Position numbers and translations under genes: made by a program. Below the pieces are notes generated by a model, which did not search any database, had not been told where the DNA came from, and worked only from the letters and a program-made list of their open reading frames with translations. From assembly GCA_002914805.1 (NCBI GenBank), contig JXTB01000182.1:203177-267176 (forward strand): DNA of 64,000 nucleotides. Direction: 5' to 3'. Below are positions 26,415 to 37,960 of the stretch, in pieces (the stretch's first letter is position 1; each line of letters opens with the position of its first letter). The DNA comes from Parasponia andersonii. Taxonomy: Eukaryota; Streptophyta; Magnoliopsida; Rosales; Cannabaceae.

Positions 26415-29057
26415 TGCTGTGTGAGGTGCAACGTGGATCTGTAAGTCTAATACTAGTATTTTAGATACTGATTTGTTTCTAATTGTTTGTTTAATTTTGA
26501 ACAATGAATTCCATCATGGGCTTGGTGCTAAAGTTACAGATAGATAGTCTGCGTCAATCTGCAATTAATAGCTTCTAAATTTTTTTCAAGGATTGAAAAT
26601 CATTTGCTTTTCAAGACCGACACATGTCTAGAAAATATATTTCCCACTTTCACAATAATAGCAAGTGGCTATAACCAAGTATGAAGGTATTGATTCTTTG
26701 GTCCTCCACAAATAACAATGAAAGTTATTTTTTTTCCCCCTCTACTATAGAATAATTTTAGCCAGTGGAAGAACTCTCTAGCACAGTTTCTAAGAAACCG
26801 TTGTGTCTTATGTTGGATTCTATCTCTGTCTTTGTGGTAGAGATCGCGACTTGTGAGAAGGGACCGAGGACATATGCTAGCTGTAGACAAAGGATACAAG
26901 CATAGTAGTATTTATCTTGCTTATTATGATTTTAGGATTTAGTTTTATTTGGTCGTCATCTTTTGCTCTAGATTATTTTCTATTTTGCTTTTTGAATTAG
27001 GCCTGATGATGTATGGGGTCGGAATCAGTTGTCTCCCTTCCATCTCATATCCTGCCCCCTTAAGACGAGTATGCCACATTGATCTAGATAAACTAACTAA
27101 TGAAATGAACCTTTTTCTAGCCCAGTTAAGAGAACTTTGGTTATTCATCACTATCCAAGCTCTGCTACCAAATAATTATAAACATCTTCTTACTCGAACT
27201 ATCTGGTATCTAGCATCGATTCAGAACCACCATAGCCACCAGAAACCCTAACCTTGTTTTTTAACTTTATTCTGGGTGCTTGCAAATCTGAAAAGCCAAA
27301 TATGCATGCCAACTTCCCCCATCTGCACAATCTCAATGCTGAAGAATCATTTGCAGTTTCATTTCCCTCAACATGTGATTTGGCTTTGACAAAAAATCAA
27401 ACTAACTTCATTTCTATCAGAATGCAAGGCCAGCACCGAAAAATCTCGTAATTTCTTCTGAACTCAGTTTTCATCAAGAGGAACGTTTTCTTCATTGCTC
27501 CTATATTGCTGAGTATCAAATTATCTCGTAATTTCTTCTGAACACAGTTTTCATCAAGAGGAACATTTTCTTCATTGCTCCTATATTGCTGAGTATCAAA
27601 TTCAAGCAACAAAAACTTGAGCATTGTTCAGTTTGTAATCCTCGCACTGCCACATCTTCCATACCAAACTCATCGACAGTCTATCGAACTACTTGCAGTT
27701 ACGGTTCCTGTGGTTTCTTGTTTAATTTGTTGGCTGCAAAGTTAAAGAAGTGTTAAAGCTGCAGAGACAAAAATTCTGTCTTTGGATGTCACCGTGAACA
27801 GGGGGCAAATGCTCTAATTTCCATTTCAGAAATAGGCTTAATAATGTTCAGTATTTTATCTGATGATTGACTTTGTTTCTCCCTATGATTTTCTTCTATC
27901 TTTCCGTTTCTCTGTCTGCCATTCCCTGTATTCTTTACTCTATGGCTTCTGCAGCACCCTCTATTTGCCTTATTCTTGTTCCACCATTTGATTTGAAGCT
28001 TTAGTTTGGTGCCTTTTATTTGTAGAATTTATATATGTTTTGCTGTTCCAAATTCTTACAGGAGCAATGAAGGTTCACCAGATTGATGGAGCACTAAGAA
28101 AAGTTTTTCCTTCTTTTTGTTGGAAAGATTAAACGTTAGATTTGTCAATTTTATTGTTTGTATTCATATTTTTTTTTTGGCTAATTGGCCCTCTTCGTTT
28201 AGAAGCTCTCACGTCGCACATCTTATTAGTCACGCGTTCTTCGTACACGCTGTTCTTATATTTTTTTACACGCTGCTCTTATATTTTTTTAAGACAAATA
28301 CGGCTGTTTTCCCTTTTATTTTTTATTTTTTTTAAAGAAAAAAAGACTCAACAAATAACTTTCGTAAAAGATAATTTCACTTTTAGAACTAAAATTTAAA
28401 AAGGAAAGTCTAATGGGTGTGTCTTTTGTCACACCCTGAAAATCAATCTTTCTTGGTTAAATAAATATAAGAAAGACTCGGTGGATTATATAGGATGATG
28501 GTGATGAAATTTATGCCCAAGCAATGTGGTTTTAGGTATATGCTATTCGGGTTGATGAAATTGGACGTTGTATCGTCAGAATAATAGGTGTAAGGGGCTA
28601 ATTTGTGGCCAAAAAAAAAAATAAAAAAAAAATAAAAAGATCTCCTATAGATGTTTGACACAATTTCAAAGCAATTATCAGAATATTTCTGAAAAATCAA
28701 GAACGAAGAATGCTTACCAAGTGAGTCTTGGAATACTTGTGCCAATCTGATGATGATCATGCAAGGGACAGGCGGATTCTTTGGGCCATGGAATCGATCA
28801 CATCACACAAAGCAGAGAGACTTTAATATGTTGTGTTTCTTTTTAATCAAATTCTTGCAACTTGGGACTCGTCTACTCTCACTGTCAAGTAACTGTATTT
28901 TGATATAAGTCAGTTAATTCGATGTGAAGATATTCATGCTTGGAAATGTACTATGTACCTGAGTAAGCAAAACTGCAAACAAAGAGAAAAGAGGTTAAGA
29001 GAGAAGCACTAGATTCTTAGCTTGCGTTTGTTTAGATATTCATCATCATCTCCTAGA
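26415..29057. other. 3' flank of YOS1 gene and intergenic spacer
   Basis: The first part is probably 3' UTR. It is less AT-rich than most of the window up to about 28100, but its open frames do not resemble known proteins. A diverged non-coding gene relic is possible. It holds the 80-bp duplication at 27443-27602. Confidence 0.5.
27443..27602. repeat. Two-copy tandem duplication, 80-bp unit
   Basis: Copies 27443-27522 and 27523-27602 both begin ATCTCGTAATTTCTTCTGAA and end CTGAGTATCAAATT. I see only a few base differences, so it is recent. Confidence 0.9.
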
Positions 29058-30415
29058 ATGGTCACCAAGACCAGAATACAGATCACTAAGAGAAGAAAGA
29101 CGAGAAGATCTCACGACACCCAAGTTCTACGTAAAAACAAATAAACAAGTTGAAAGATTTGGTTCATCCATAATTGATATTCCATTGCACATCTTAGTCG
29201 ATATTCTATTGACTCTCAGAAAAGAGCATTGTAACATGCAAGTGCGTATGCAAAACTTGGCATGACTTGATTTCGGACCCTAAAGTCGCTGAGTTGCTCT
29301 TGGGGCAAGAAAATACCTCTCTTTTGATTGTAGACGTTGATTGGTACTCAATTGAACCTAAAGATGGTCGCGGTCTTGATTTAGAGTATTGCTAGCGTGA
29401 ATTTTCTGGTGAGGAGTGTAATTCTCATTGTCGTGCTTACAGGATCAACCTTGATACTAAGCAAAAGCTCCCACTGTGCAATGTCCAAATTACACTCAAC
29501 AATCTCCAAAAATTATTCCAAGGTGAGCAACATACAAGATTATAGCATTGTGAACTCATGTATCGGTTCACTGTGCTTTAAAGGACCACCGCGCCATGAC
29601 CCTCTTGTTGTTTGCAATCTAGCCACAGAAGAGTTTATATATCTTTCAAAGCCTTGTAATCCAAATGTCATGTTTTCTAGATTCGTGGGTTACGAAGTCA
29701 GGGGTTCTAGAGTTTTTGGGTTGGGTTTCGTTTCAAATTTAAATCAATATAAGTTGATTGCAACGTCTACACGGTACTCGTTGGATCCTGTTCCTCGCTG
29801 TCCAAGGTGTATATGATGATATAACCATAGAAGCAGAGATACACATACACTTGGAATAGGTTCGTGGAGAAGTGTTGGTAGAGTTCCATTCTCTTGCCTT
29901 TTTGCTGGACTCCCCTGCCCATCTTAATGGAGTTCTTCATTGGCTATTCGTTGATGAAAGTTCTACATGTTGGATAATTTTCTTTTGACTTGGGTAATGA
30001 GCAGTTTGATTATCATTCTGTTCCAACACCTTTGCCATATTATTTATATTTAATAATTGGAGTTTTGGGAGGTTCTTTTTATGTATGAGGTCCTTCTAAC
30101 GTCGAATCTTATAGCATTGATATATAAATATGGTGACTGGAAATCTTGGACTAAACTGTTTTCTGTCACCAATGGCCGTGGTGCAAGATTGTGTGGACAC
30201 TTTGTTCGGCCTACAAGTTGGTCAAGTTATGGAACATTAATAAAATAATAATGTTGCATCATCCTCATGATGACCTCCTTTACTTTCACAAAGGACGCAT
30301 AAAAGACAAATTTTTCAATGTCCGTGACTATGAAAGGTTTCAAACAATTGCTTATACTCCCGAGTTTCATTTCGCTCAAGGATATTGTGACGAGAGGCAA
30401 TACAAATTCAAGGTA
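29058..30415 (+). pseudogene. F-box / F-box-associated domain protein, dead gene
   Basis: Homology runs through three forward frames. From about 29164 there is an F-box start (IIDIPLHILVDILL). From 29237, in a second frame, comes the rest of the F-box (CKCVCKTWHDLISDPKVAELLL), up to a stop near 29395. In a third frame 29397-29816 gives a hydrophobic stretch and then the F-box-associated region (SLCFKGPPRHDPLVVCNLAT, EEFIYLSKPCNP, GSRVFGLGF). Further fragments (SLNGVLHWLFVDESST, YGDWKSWTKLFSV, RDYERFQTIAYTPEFH) carry on to about 30415 with more stops and shifts. Intact members are substrate adaptors of SCF ubiquitin ligases. At least four or five disruptions make a functional product very unlikely. 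The upstream ATG at 29058 opens a basic peptide in yet another frame that stops early. Confidence 0.8.
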
Positions 30416-31357
30416 TATATGGATGAACTCTTTTTTTGTTTTGTTTTGTTTTTGTTTTTTGTTTCAAAAAAAAAAAAAAAGAAAAAGAGTTACTCCCCCT
30501 AATATTTGTGAATCTCAATTAAAATTTTGGCTTTTTTTGTCATTTTCACTTTCTAGAAGAACATTTTGCTCAAGCCCATGGGATATTCTATGGAAGTTCA
30601 TTTAACATCCATTAATAAAATGCTTTTGTTTAATTAAGAAAGAAGCTCATTTTTCTATTTCTAATTTGACTATTTTCTTTTTAGCAAACTCGGTTCATAA
30701 AATTTGCCGCGAGTTAACGGTGTGTTTTTGAATGATTTTACCATTTTAATATTTGTTGTCCTTTAAATAAATTTTCCCTTTCTTCATTAGCAATCTTATG
30801 GTGAGAATAGAAAAAGTTAGACCGAGATTTGTGTCAATATATTTTGTTTCGTGCGCCAAAACATTAAAAGAAGCAGTGAACTAATTATCTTTTGATAAGT
30901 GAGAGACATTGTTTGTATGATTTTATTATTAACATTTTCCTGTGTGTTACTGAATGGACAGCCACATGAAATTACTTGTAGCACTTATCGCATCTGATAA
31001 AATTCTATTACTTGGAAACCAGACGATTCCAGATGCCCACTAAACAAGTAAAGAACAAAGGCCAATATTCGTGGTTCGAAAACGCGGGTACCATTGACCA
31101 CAGCAGCTAGAAAGGATAATAACATATTGTTTGGGGCGAAAATGGCTCCTAATTTGGCTACTCTATACTGGCATCTGAATTTGTGGTTTGAAAGTACCCT
31201 TACATGTTCCCAATACCTTTAGAGCACGTGTACTAATTCGTAATGGAGAGTTAGAAAAACATTCGGTTTAAATACAAATTGGTTATATACTAATTAATTA
31301 CACATAAAAAAATAATAATAATCGTAACCTTTCTCAATCATTGATTCTAATTCTTTC

Positions 31358-31392
<35 letters not shown>

Positions 31393-32894
31393 CCTGCAAT
31401 TATCTTTTCACTCCTTCCTTTGGCCTTAATCTGTGTTTGGGTGGCGATTGTTTTTCTAAAACTCTTCGTTTTCTTTCTTTTTTTTTTTTTTTTTTTTTTT
31501 TGGGTTCTGAATAAAGGTTGCGCGGAATTTGTTCGATAAAATGTCTGCTAGAACTATAGTTTTCCAGAATTCAATTAGAACTACTTGTGTTGAGAATTTG
31601 TGGTTTAATAATGGGATTGTGAAGATTAAAAACCAGCGGATCTGTAGCTGGATAAGACTAATGGTAAAAGGTAGTACTGCTTTTCGTCTTTGTCGAGTTT
31701 GGACACCTGAGTTTTGGGAAATGATGTGTTCATTGTCACATGATTGGGAGATGTTGGTTCTATATTGCCAAACATTTTACGTCCCTTGTGGATATATATG
31801 CCGAGTACCAAATCTGTGTTGTGCCAAGTAATTATTTGATCCGTTAAAAGAGAAGCTTCTGGAATGTGAATTGCTGTGAAAAGAACCATAAAACTCGAGA
31901 GAAAATTAGTTTGATTGATTAAAATAAATAAATAAATTTAACCATAATTAAGTTTCGGTCACATCTTTTAACTATAATTGATTTGACTTTTAATTATCAA
32001 GCCATACCTAATACTGTTATGGTAGATCAAATAACTAATGTAACCCTAGTTTACCGACATTATTTGTTTGATTTTGTTTTGTCTTTTTGTTTTAAAAAAA
32101 AAAAAAGATTTTTTTTAAGTTTTATTGTAAATTGGAATCGAAAAAAAGTTTTATTTTAAATTATTAATTTAACACATATTTATTATTTGGGGAGCTTTAT
32201 TAACACACCCTTGTCTACTCTTTCCGCTCAATTTTTAAAGGTAAGTTTTATCTTTATTTAAAAAAATTTATATTTTCATTCCTACCCTATCTCTCCTAGT
32301 TCCAAAACTATCATCTACTTAACCCCTAGAGCCACCGTGAAGTTCATTTGATGAATTGATGAATATATCCAAAGATAGGAAAGACAAATCATATCTTTGA
32401 GTTAAATTCGATCAAATGATCCTTCGAAGTTCATATACTTATTCATCAATGCTATTAATGTTCTATGTATATTTTTAAAGGATGAACATGGAGTAAGATT
32501 TCGAGTTCATATATATATATATATATTGTTCTCTTTCTCGTGTTCTTTTACTTCGTCTTCTTCTTCTTTCATATCATCACTTCTCTCGTCCAAGTTTTAT
32601 TCTATATTGAGTCCTGGTTAAGTAAAAAATTTCTGTTCAATTTTAGAATTTTTCCTTGAAGCCTGAATTTATTTTCAAATCTTCTGAATTAGATTTGAGA
32701 CGTGTTTATTTAGTGTGATTGACAGTCATTTAAAACCCATACTAAAAAGGTGTAATGTGCAATTTTGGGTGTAATAGGGATTTTGCTATTATATTTGTCC
32801 TTCAGTGGAATTTCATTAAGTTGATTTTAAGAATAATAATAACTTACTAAAATTGTGTATAAGAAGAATAAAACAATAGAACCACCTTTATTAT
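30416..32894. other. AT-rich spacer, no gene seen
   Basis: Long T runs occur at about 31363-31392 and 31475-31501. The open frames around 31529-31889 on both strands do not look like known proteins and overlap each other. Confidence 0.55.
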
Positions 32895-33013
32895 TTAAAT
32901 TCTTGCGTAACAGTATTGGCCACTACCAAAAGGAGTGGTAACATTATCGGCATCAAACAGCTCATGCCTCCTATACTGATGGCCCATCATAGCTTCCCCA
33001 GGCTCGAGAGCAC
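32895..33013 (-). pseudogene. Orphan terminal-exon-like coding fragment
   Basis: On the minus strand, a polypyrimidine-poor but valid ACTCAG acceptor is followed by an open stretch of 38 codons ending in TAA. It includes LEPGEAMMGHQYRRHELF and then DADNVTTPFGSGQYCYARI. The composition is balanced and protein-like, with charged, glycine and aromatic residues, and stands out from the very AT-rich flanks on both sides. I do not recognise the family with certainty. No upstream exon of the same gene is visible in the next kilobase, so it may be a relic of a duplicated or transposon-captured gene. A chance open frame is the alternative. Confidence 0.4.
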
Positions 33014-34031
33014 CTGAGTTTTTATATTTTTTAATCATATTCATCAACATACTCAATATTCTAATTCCCCTTAATTGATTTTAAGTATAATTCTCATCAA
33101 TTTTAGTTATTAATTTAATTCAAAAGAAAGCTAATTTTATATAAAAAAAGTAATAAATTTCTTTTTGAACGTTAATATAAAAAAAAATTATCAAGATCCT
33201 ACATTAAAGGCCATAAAAATTATATTTAGTTCATATTAAAAGAAGTTAAATTTAAAAATAAAAATGCAAAAAATTGGATAATTAAATTTTATTAAAAAAT
33301 TAAAAATCACAATATAGGTATTTAAATTTTTCAAAATTAAAATGTTACAAAATTATGTTCTAAACTTTTGTAAAAGAAGTAATATTAATAGGCCAGTTTA
33401 TGTATAAATTTTATAATAATAATTTTTATTTCAAATTAAAAAAAATTAAGCTAAAATAAAGTATAAGAAGAAAAAGATTAAAATTTTCCTTAAATTTAAA
33501 TAGTATATTTAAAAAAAAAATTAAAAAATTCCGAAAACATGCATGAATTTGAATCAAGATAGAAGTAAATTAATTTCTTTCTATGAATTAGAATTACTAT
33601 TAAAATGGAAATAAATCAAATTAATCCACCGTTGTAGGTCATTTTTAACTTCGTTAAGATACTCATCAGTGGAGAAAAAGAAAGATACTATCGAGAACTC
33701 ACCTATTTATATAGGCCTAAACCTAAATTAATACGTTTGTGTACGAGATCAAAAAATGCATTTTTTTTTTCTATATTTTCTAATAACAGAATTAATAAGG
33801 ATTAATCTGTGATTTTGACCCACAGTTGATAAATTGCTGTAGAAATAAAGATGGATGATTTTTAAGATGTCGCCAGAAAAATTTATCGATTTGATATTAG
33901 ACAATAATGAGGTTTCTCTTTCAAAAAACACACTGAACATTCAAAACAAAATAAATGTAGCAAAATTTTGTGTGTTCTCCATAAATGCAGAACATGAGTG
34001 TCGCTTTAGTCAAGTTCATTTCCTTCCCTCG
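33014..34031. other. AT-rich spacer, no gene seen
   Basis: Very AT-rich sequence with poly-A and poly-T runs. The end nearest 34031 is probably the 3' UTR of the PDCD2-like gene. Confidence 0.55.
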
Positions 34032-36885
34032 CTAAGAGAGCTGAACCCAAGCATATTCTTCTTTGTAAGCCACAGTAGAGTCACAAGAGGCTTCGCAGGT
34101 ATAGACAGCAATCGTTGCCCAATCCAGCGAGTCCACATCATTCCGCACATGGAAGTAATAGAGTAACTGAGGCAAGATCTGAAACCACCCATGATAACAT
34201 GACTCATTTCCTAAAATTTTCCATGAAACTCAGACTGAAGATAAAATATATGGTCACTAATCTAATTGAGACACTAAAAGCAATTTATAAACATTAATAT
34301 CTGTATACCTGGAATTCAAAACGCAGAGGTCCACTGCAGTAGCTGCATTTAGGAATGTCAGCCTTAGATGGTCGGCCGCTTGACATGGGCCACAGTGGTT
34401 TTGCACCAGGAATACCTGTTACGTATTGAAGTAGAGAATGAAAATAAGGAAACACTTGAGTAGTTTTCTGTCTTTCTTTGTAGCCATTAAATAGCATATA
34501 GAACATTCTAAGAACACCCGGCACAAGGGATAAGTATTTGAGGTCCTCAAAAAAGTTCGGGAGTAATAAACAGGTCCTTCTAGAAAGATTTCAGAATTTT
34601 TATCTCGTCATAGTATGTGGTGGACCGTTGTAATCACAAACCATTCTCACAACTTTACAAATTTTAAAATTTGCTTGTTTAATGAAGAATATAAGTCACC
34701 GTAAAACTTGTTCTGGAGCCAAGGCTATGCGCTCTTCAAACGAGGCCCAACTCTTTCTCTCATTGTCACCCTGCCCATTGACCAACAAAAAAGGGAAGCA
34801 GATAAGAGAAGGTAGAGATGGACTCTGTCCAGCTAAAAAATAAAATAAAATTAAACGAGTATTTCCCACTTCAAATTCCTTCATCAATGACATAATTGTG
34901 TCATCAGTTCGGTTCCAAGAGACCAAAATTGGCACACTCATTATCCTCAGACATTTGTGTGTTAAATGCACTTTCATCCTCCCGTATAATTTTGAGTTCT
35001 GGCCATAAATGGGTGCACGCAACTGCTTGTTAAGAAATGCACGAGTATCAGAGGCGAAACAATAAACAATCCTACATAAATAAAGCCATAAATCTTGCGA
35101 AGCCTGAGAGTAGAGGACAAGTAAGATAGAATATCTTCCGACTTCTGCGCTGAACACATACAAATTAGCCATTAAACCATGTATTCACCAACCTTTTTCT
35201 AGCTCAACAGACATGGTTCTGCTGTTACTAACGCCACTATCAGTTGAATTAGAAGCAAGACGCACACGTTGACAATCATAGTCATGACCTAATCGAGAAT
35301 GCTTGACCTGTGAATATCCAGAAAGATCTTGGTTATGCACAGATAACAGGAATGGACATTTTCTATCTGTCTCTTGTTCTATAAAGGATGTCCCAAGAAA
35401 TTAGCGAGTCCATTTACCTGATGTTTTTCTGAACAATACAGAACTTTTCTGCAACTAGAGCATTGTTTAATTCCTTTCCACGAACCACACCACGTACAAA
35501 GTGAAACTAGAGATGCAATTATCACCAATAGTCAAGATAATTTCAAATGACGGAAGAAAAGAATAATTATAAAAGTTTTATTCAGAAAAGAAAAAACAAT
35601 AAACTAAAGAGCATAAAACATTTAGGGCCACAACCCAAGGGGTATTTTTTTTTTCACCTATTAATAGTTATTATTTTTTTTCAGCCGTTGGACTATTTAA
35701 GAACTATCATACTTTGAATAATTGAAAAAAAAATAATAACAAGAAATATATATTATTTAATGATTTTTTTTCTTTATTTTCTATCATAAAAAATATATAC
35801 GATGAATTTTAATTATAAATAAGTTTAAAAAGATATCTACTTATTAATTGGTGCATATATAACCAAACTTTAGGCGCTTGACATCAATTTTAAGGAAACC
35901 TTAAAAAATTATAAATAAAATCTAGTACTGAAGTACAACTCTTGTAGATGCCGCATCAATATATGTTCCAAAAATAACTATTTTGTGGTGGTCGCTGGTC
36001 AGTATTCAGTAAGCAGAACCTCCAGCTCCAGAAGGCTTGTCATCATTTATGGGGGGCTCACTCGAGTAGAAAGGATTATCACGTGGCAATTGGCAGCGGA
36101 AAACCTTCACACTTGAAAACCCATACATAATCAACGTCACTAACTCCTGTATATATAAGAATACGAAGACCAGTATAGTTGAATGGATGAGCAAGCAATA
36201 CCTCCTAGAAGGCCTATCAGGATGACGCTTCCATTGCTCATGTTGGTCTTGGCGAAGACAAGCCATTGATGTACAAATAAACACGAATATCGTCCTATGA
36301 AATGCGTATTCCACGTCCTCTGGAGCATAAACCTAACGAAAATAGAGCTCCCTTGATTAATAAACTCAAGTTAGGTTCATGAAAATAAACAACTTGAAGA
36401 AGTAAAGTATACTAGAAAGGAAACTTAATTCAAATACCTGCAGCATGAACTGCAAAGGTTCTCCACATATATCACAAAGAAAAGTTCTCCCCGAAGGTAA
36501 ATTTATAGGATCCAACCAAGCCTACATCACACGACTAGCACTCTTAATTAACAAATATATATATATATATATATATGTATATAAACTTGTTACAACAAAA
36601 TAAACAACTATGTTAATGCTAACGGGTGAATACTGAAAAAAAAATATTTTTCTTATGATAACATACAGGTACACCTCCGGCCTTGGAAGGAAAAAGATGG
36701 CGCAGAAGGGAATGAGGGTTCTTAGGCTTTTTCACAAAACCCAAAACCACATCATCAATTTCTTCATCATCATCATCTTCTTCTTCAAAAATGATGTCCT
36801 CTTCTTCCTCCTCTTCATCATCCAAGGAGGTAATACAAAGACCCTTGAACTCTTCTATTGAATAACTCCTCATGCTAACTGCCAT
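34032..36885 (-). pseudogene. PDCD2: PDCD2-like protein with MYND zinc finger, frame broken twice
   Basis: Ten coding exons are recognisable on the minus strand: 36885-36667, 36521-36438, 36332-36202, 36111-36020, 35506-35418, 35307-35193, 35022-34870, 34770-34700, 34415-34309 and 34178-34032, all with GT-AG introns. The order is an acidic N-terminus, then LGFVKKPKNPHSLLRHLFPS, then CDICGEPLQFMLQ. The MYND finger follows (LCTWCGSWKGIKQCSSCRK, LYCSEKHQ, GHDYDC). The PDCD2 C-terminal domain comes last (KPLWPMSSGRPSKADIPKCS, DWATIAVYTCEASC, EEYAWVQLS). PDCD2 proteins assist ribosomal protein uS5 and 40S maturation; the Arabidopsis counterpart is At4g02220. Exons 1-6 keep frame. Exon 7 carries one extra base relative to the frame on each side, leading to an early stop (LLEPN, then stop). 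Exon 9 starts out of phase with exon 8, as if about eight bases were lost. Either this is a young pseudogene or these are draft-sequence errors. Confidence 0.8.
35640..35865. mobile_element. MITE copy inside PDCD2 intron 4
   Basis: It has the same features as the 10603-10850 element: GGTATT with a T-run, CACCTATTAATAGTTATT, CAGCCGTTGGAC, and an A/T-rich inverted second half ending near TATCTACTTATTAATTGG. It lies wholly between exons 4 and 5. Confidence 0.5.
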
Positions 36886-37798
36886 TCAATTGCCAATTGA
36901 AGCCAAATCTTTAACAAAGAAAAATTAGCACCTAGTCAGATAGTTTCACAAGGTATTAATTTCAACTTATGTTTGGCTACGACTAATTTTGTCCCCACCA
37001 AAAAAATAAAAAATCTATGGACTAACTAATTATGCGAGTCGACTTGTAACTTGCGAGTGAAATCACTCTTTCCCTTCTCCGTTCTTACACAAACACAATT
37101 TAAGAAAATTTAAGGGCTAATTGAGCTCAAAGTGCTCGCATCTATTTTTCTATGAACATGTTCAATTTTTTGCTCACATTCAAGCGAAAAACAATGTGAG
37201 AGCAAGCAAGAGTTCTGTATTAATACTAGTATGAGGTACGTGCTTTGTATCTCATTATTTCATCAAGAATAATATTAGCCAAGATTGCTTTCCCAAAGGT
37301 ATACAGAATAAACAAAATGCCATTATGACTTGAAAAAACGCTTAAGAAACTAGAGTGGGATGTTACAACTGCCACTCTAGCCAGACCATATATCAACTAA
37401 ATTTTCTTTCCTCATAGGCAAGGATGGTTCATAAAATGTTCCTTTACTAACAATATATGTACATAGGTATATACTTCGATGCGAACGTATTAAGATGGCA
37501 ACAATGAAAGAACACCAGCCTAGAATAAAGCTAAATTCCTCAAGTAAAACAAGAGAACCCAGAGAGCGCAATACTTTAAACAGAAAAACTAATAAAGAAA
37601 ATATTATAATTTATAACCAATTAATTTAATGAAACAAAACCCACAAAAGAATCCTCAACACAGACTGAAAGAGCAAAAAAGCTCAGCAGAAACGTATGAA
37701 AAACCAGAAAAACCAAAAGGGAAAATACAAAGTGAGAGTTGAGTTTTTACATATCAGTGAGTCTGAGTCTGTGAGCGAGGTTTTCACAGAAAATGGAA

Positions 37799-37831
<33 letters not shown>

Positions 37832-37960
37832 ACTGAGAAGAAGAAAGGGGATACATGATGACACAACTCTTTGACCAGGGCCATGCGTTTCGGGCTTTCA
37901 GCATTCTCATTTTACGTCGTCGTTTCCGTTCCTACGAACGCGGCAAAAGTATATAAATAC
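36886..37960 (-). promoter_or_regulatory. PDCD2 5' UTR and upstream region
   Basis: A (GA)n run at about 37807-37831 reads (TC)n in the sense direction. A short GC-richer segment at about 37905-37945 is the likely promoter core. No coding frame continues upstream of the ATG. A 5' UTR intron is likely but I could not fix its ends. Confidence 0.35.

Noticed and set aside
31529-31889. Overlapping open frames on both strands
   Set aside because: Neither shows a recognisable domain, splice context or conserved pattern. Opposite-strand overlap suggests chance.
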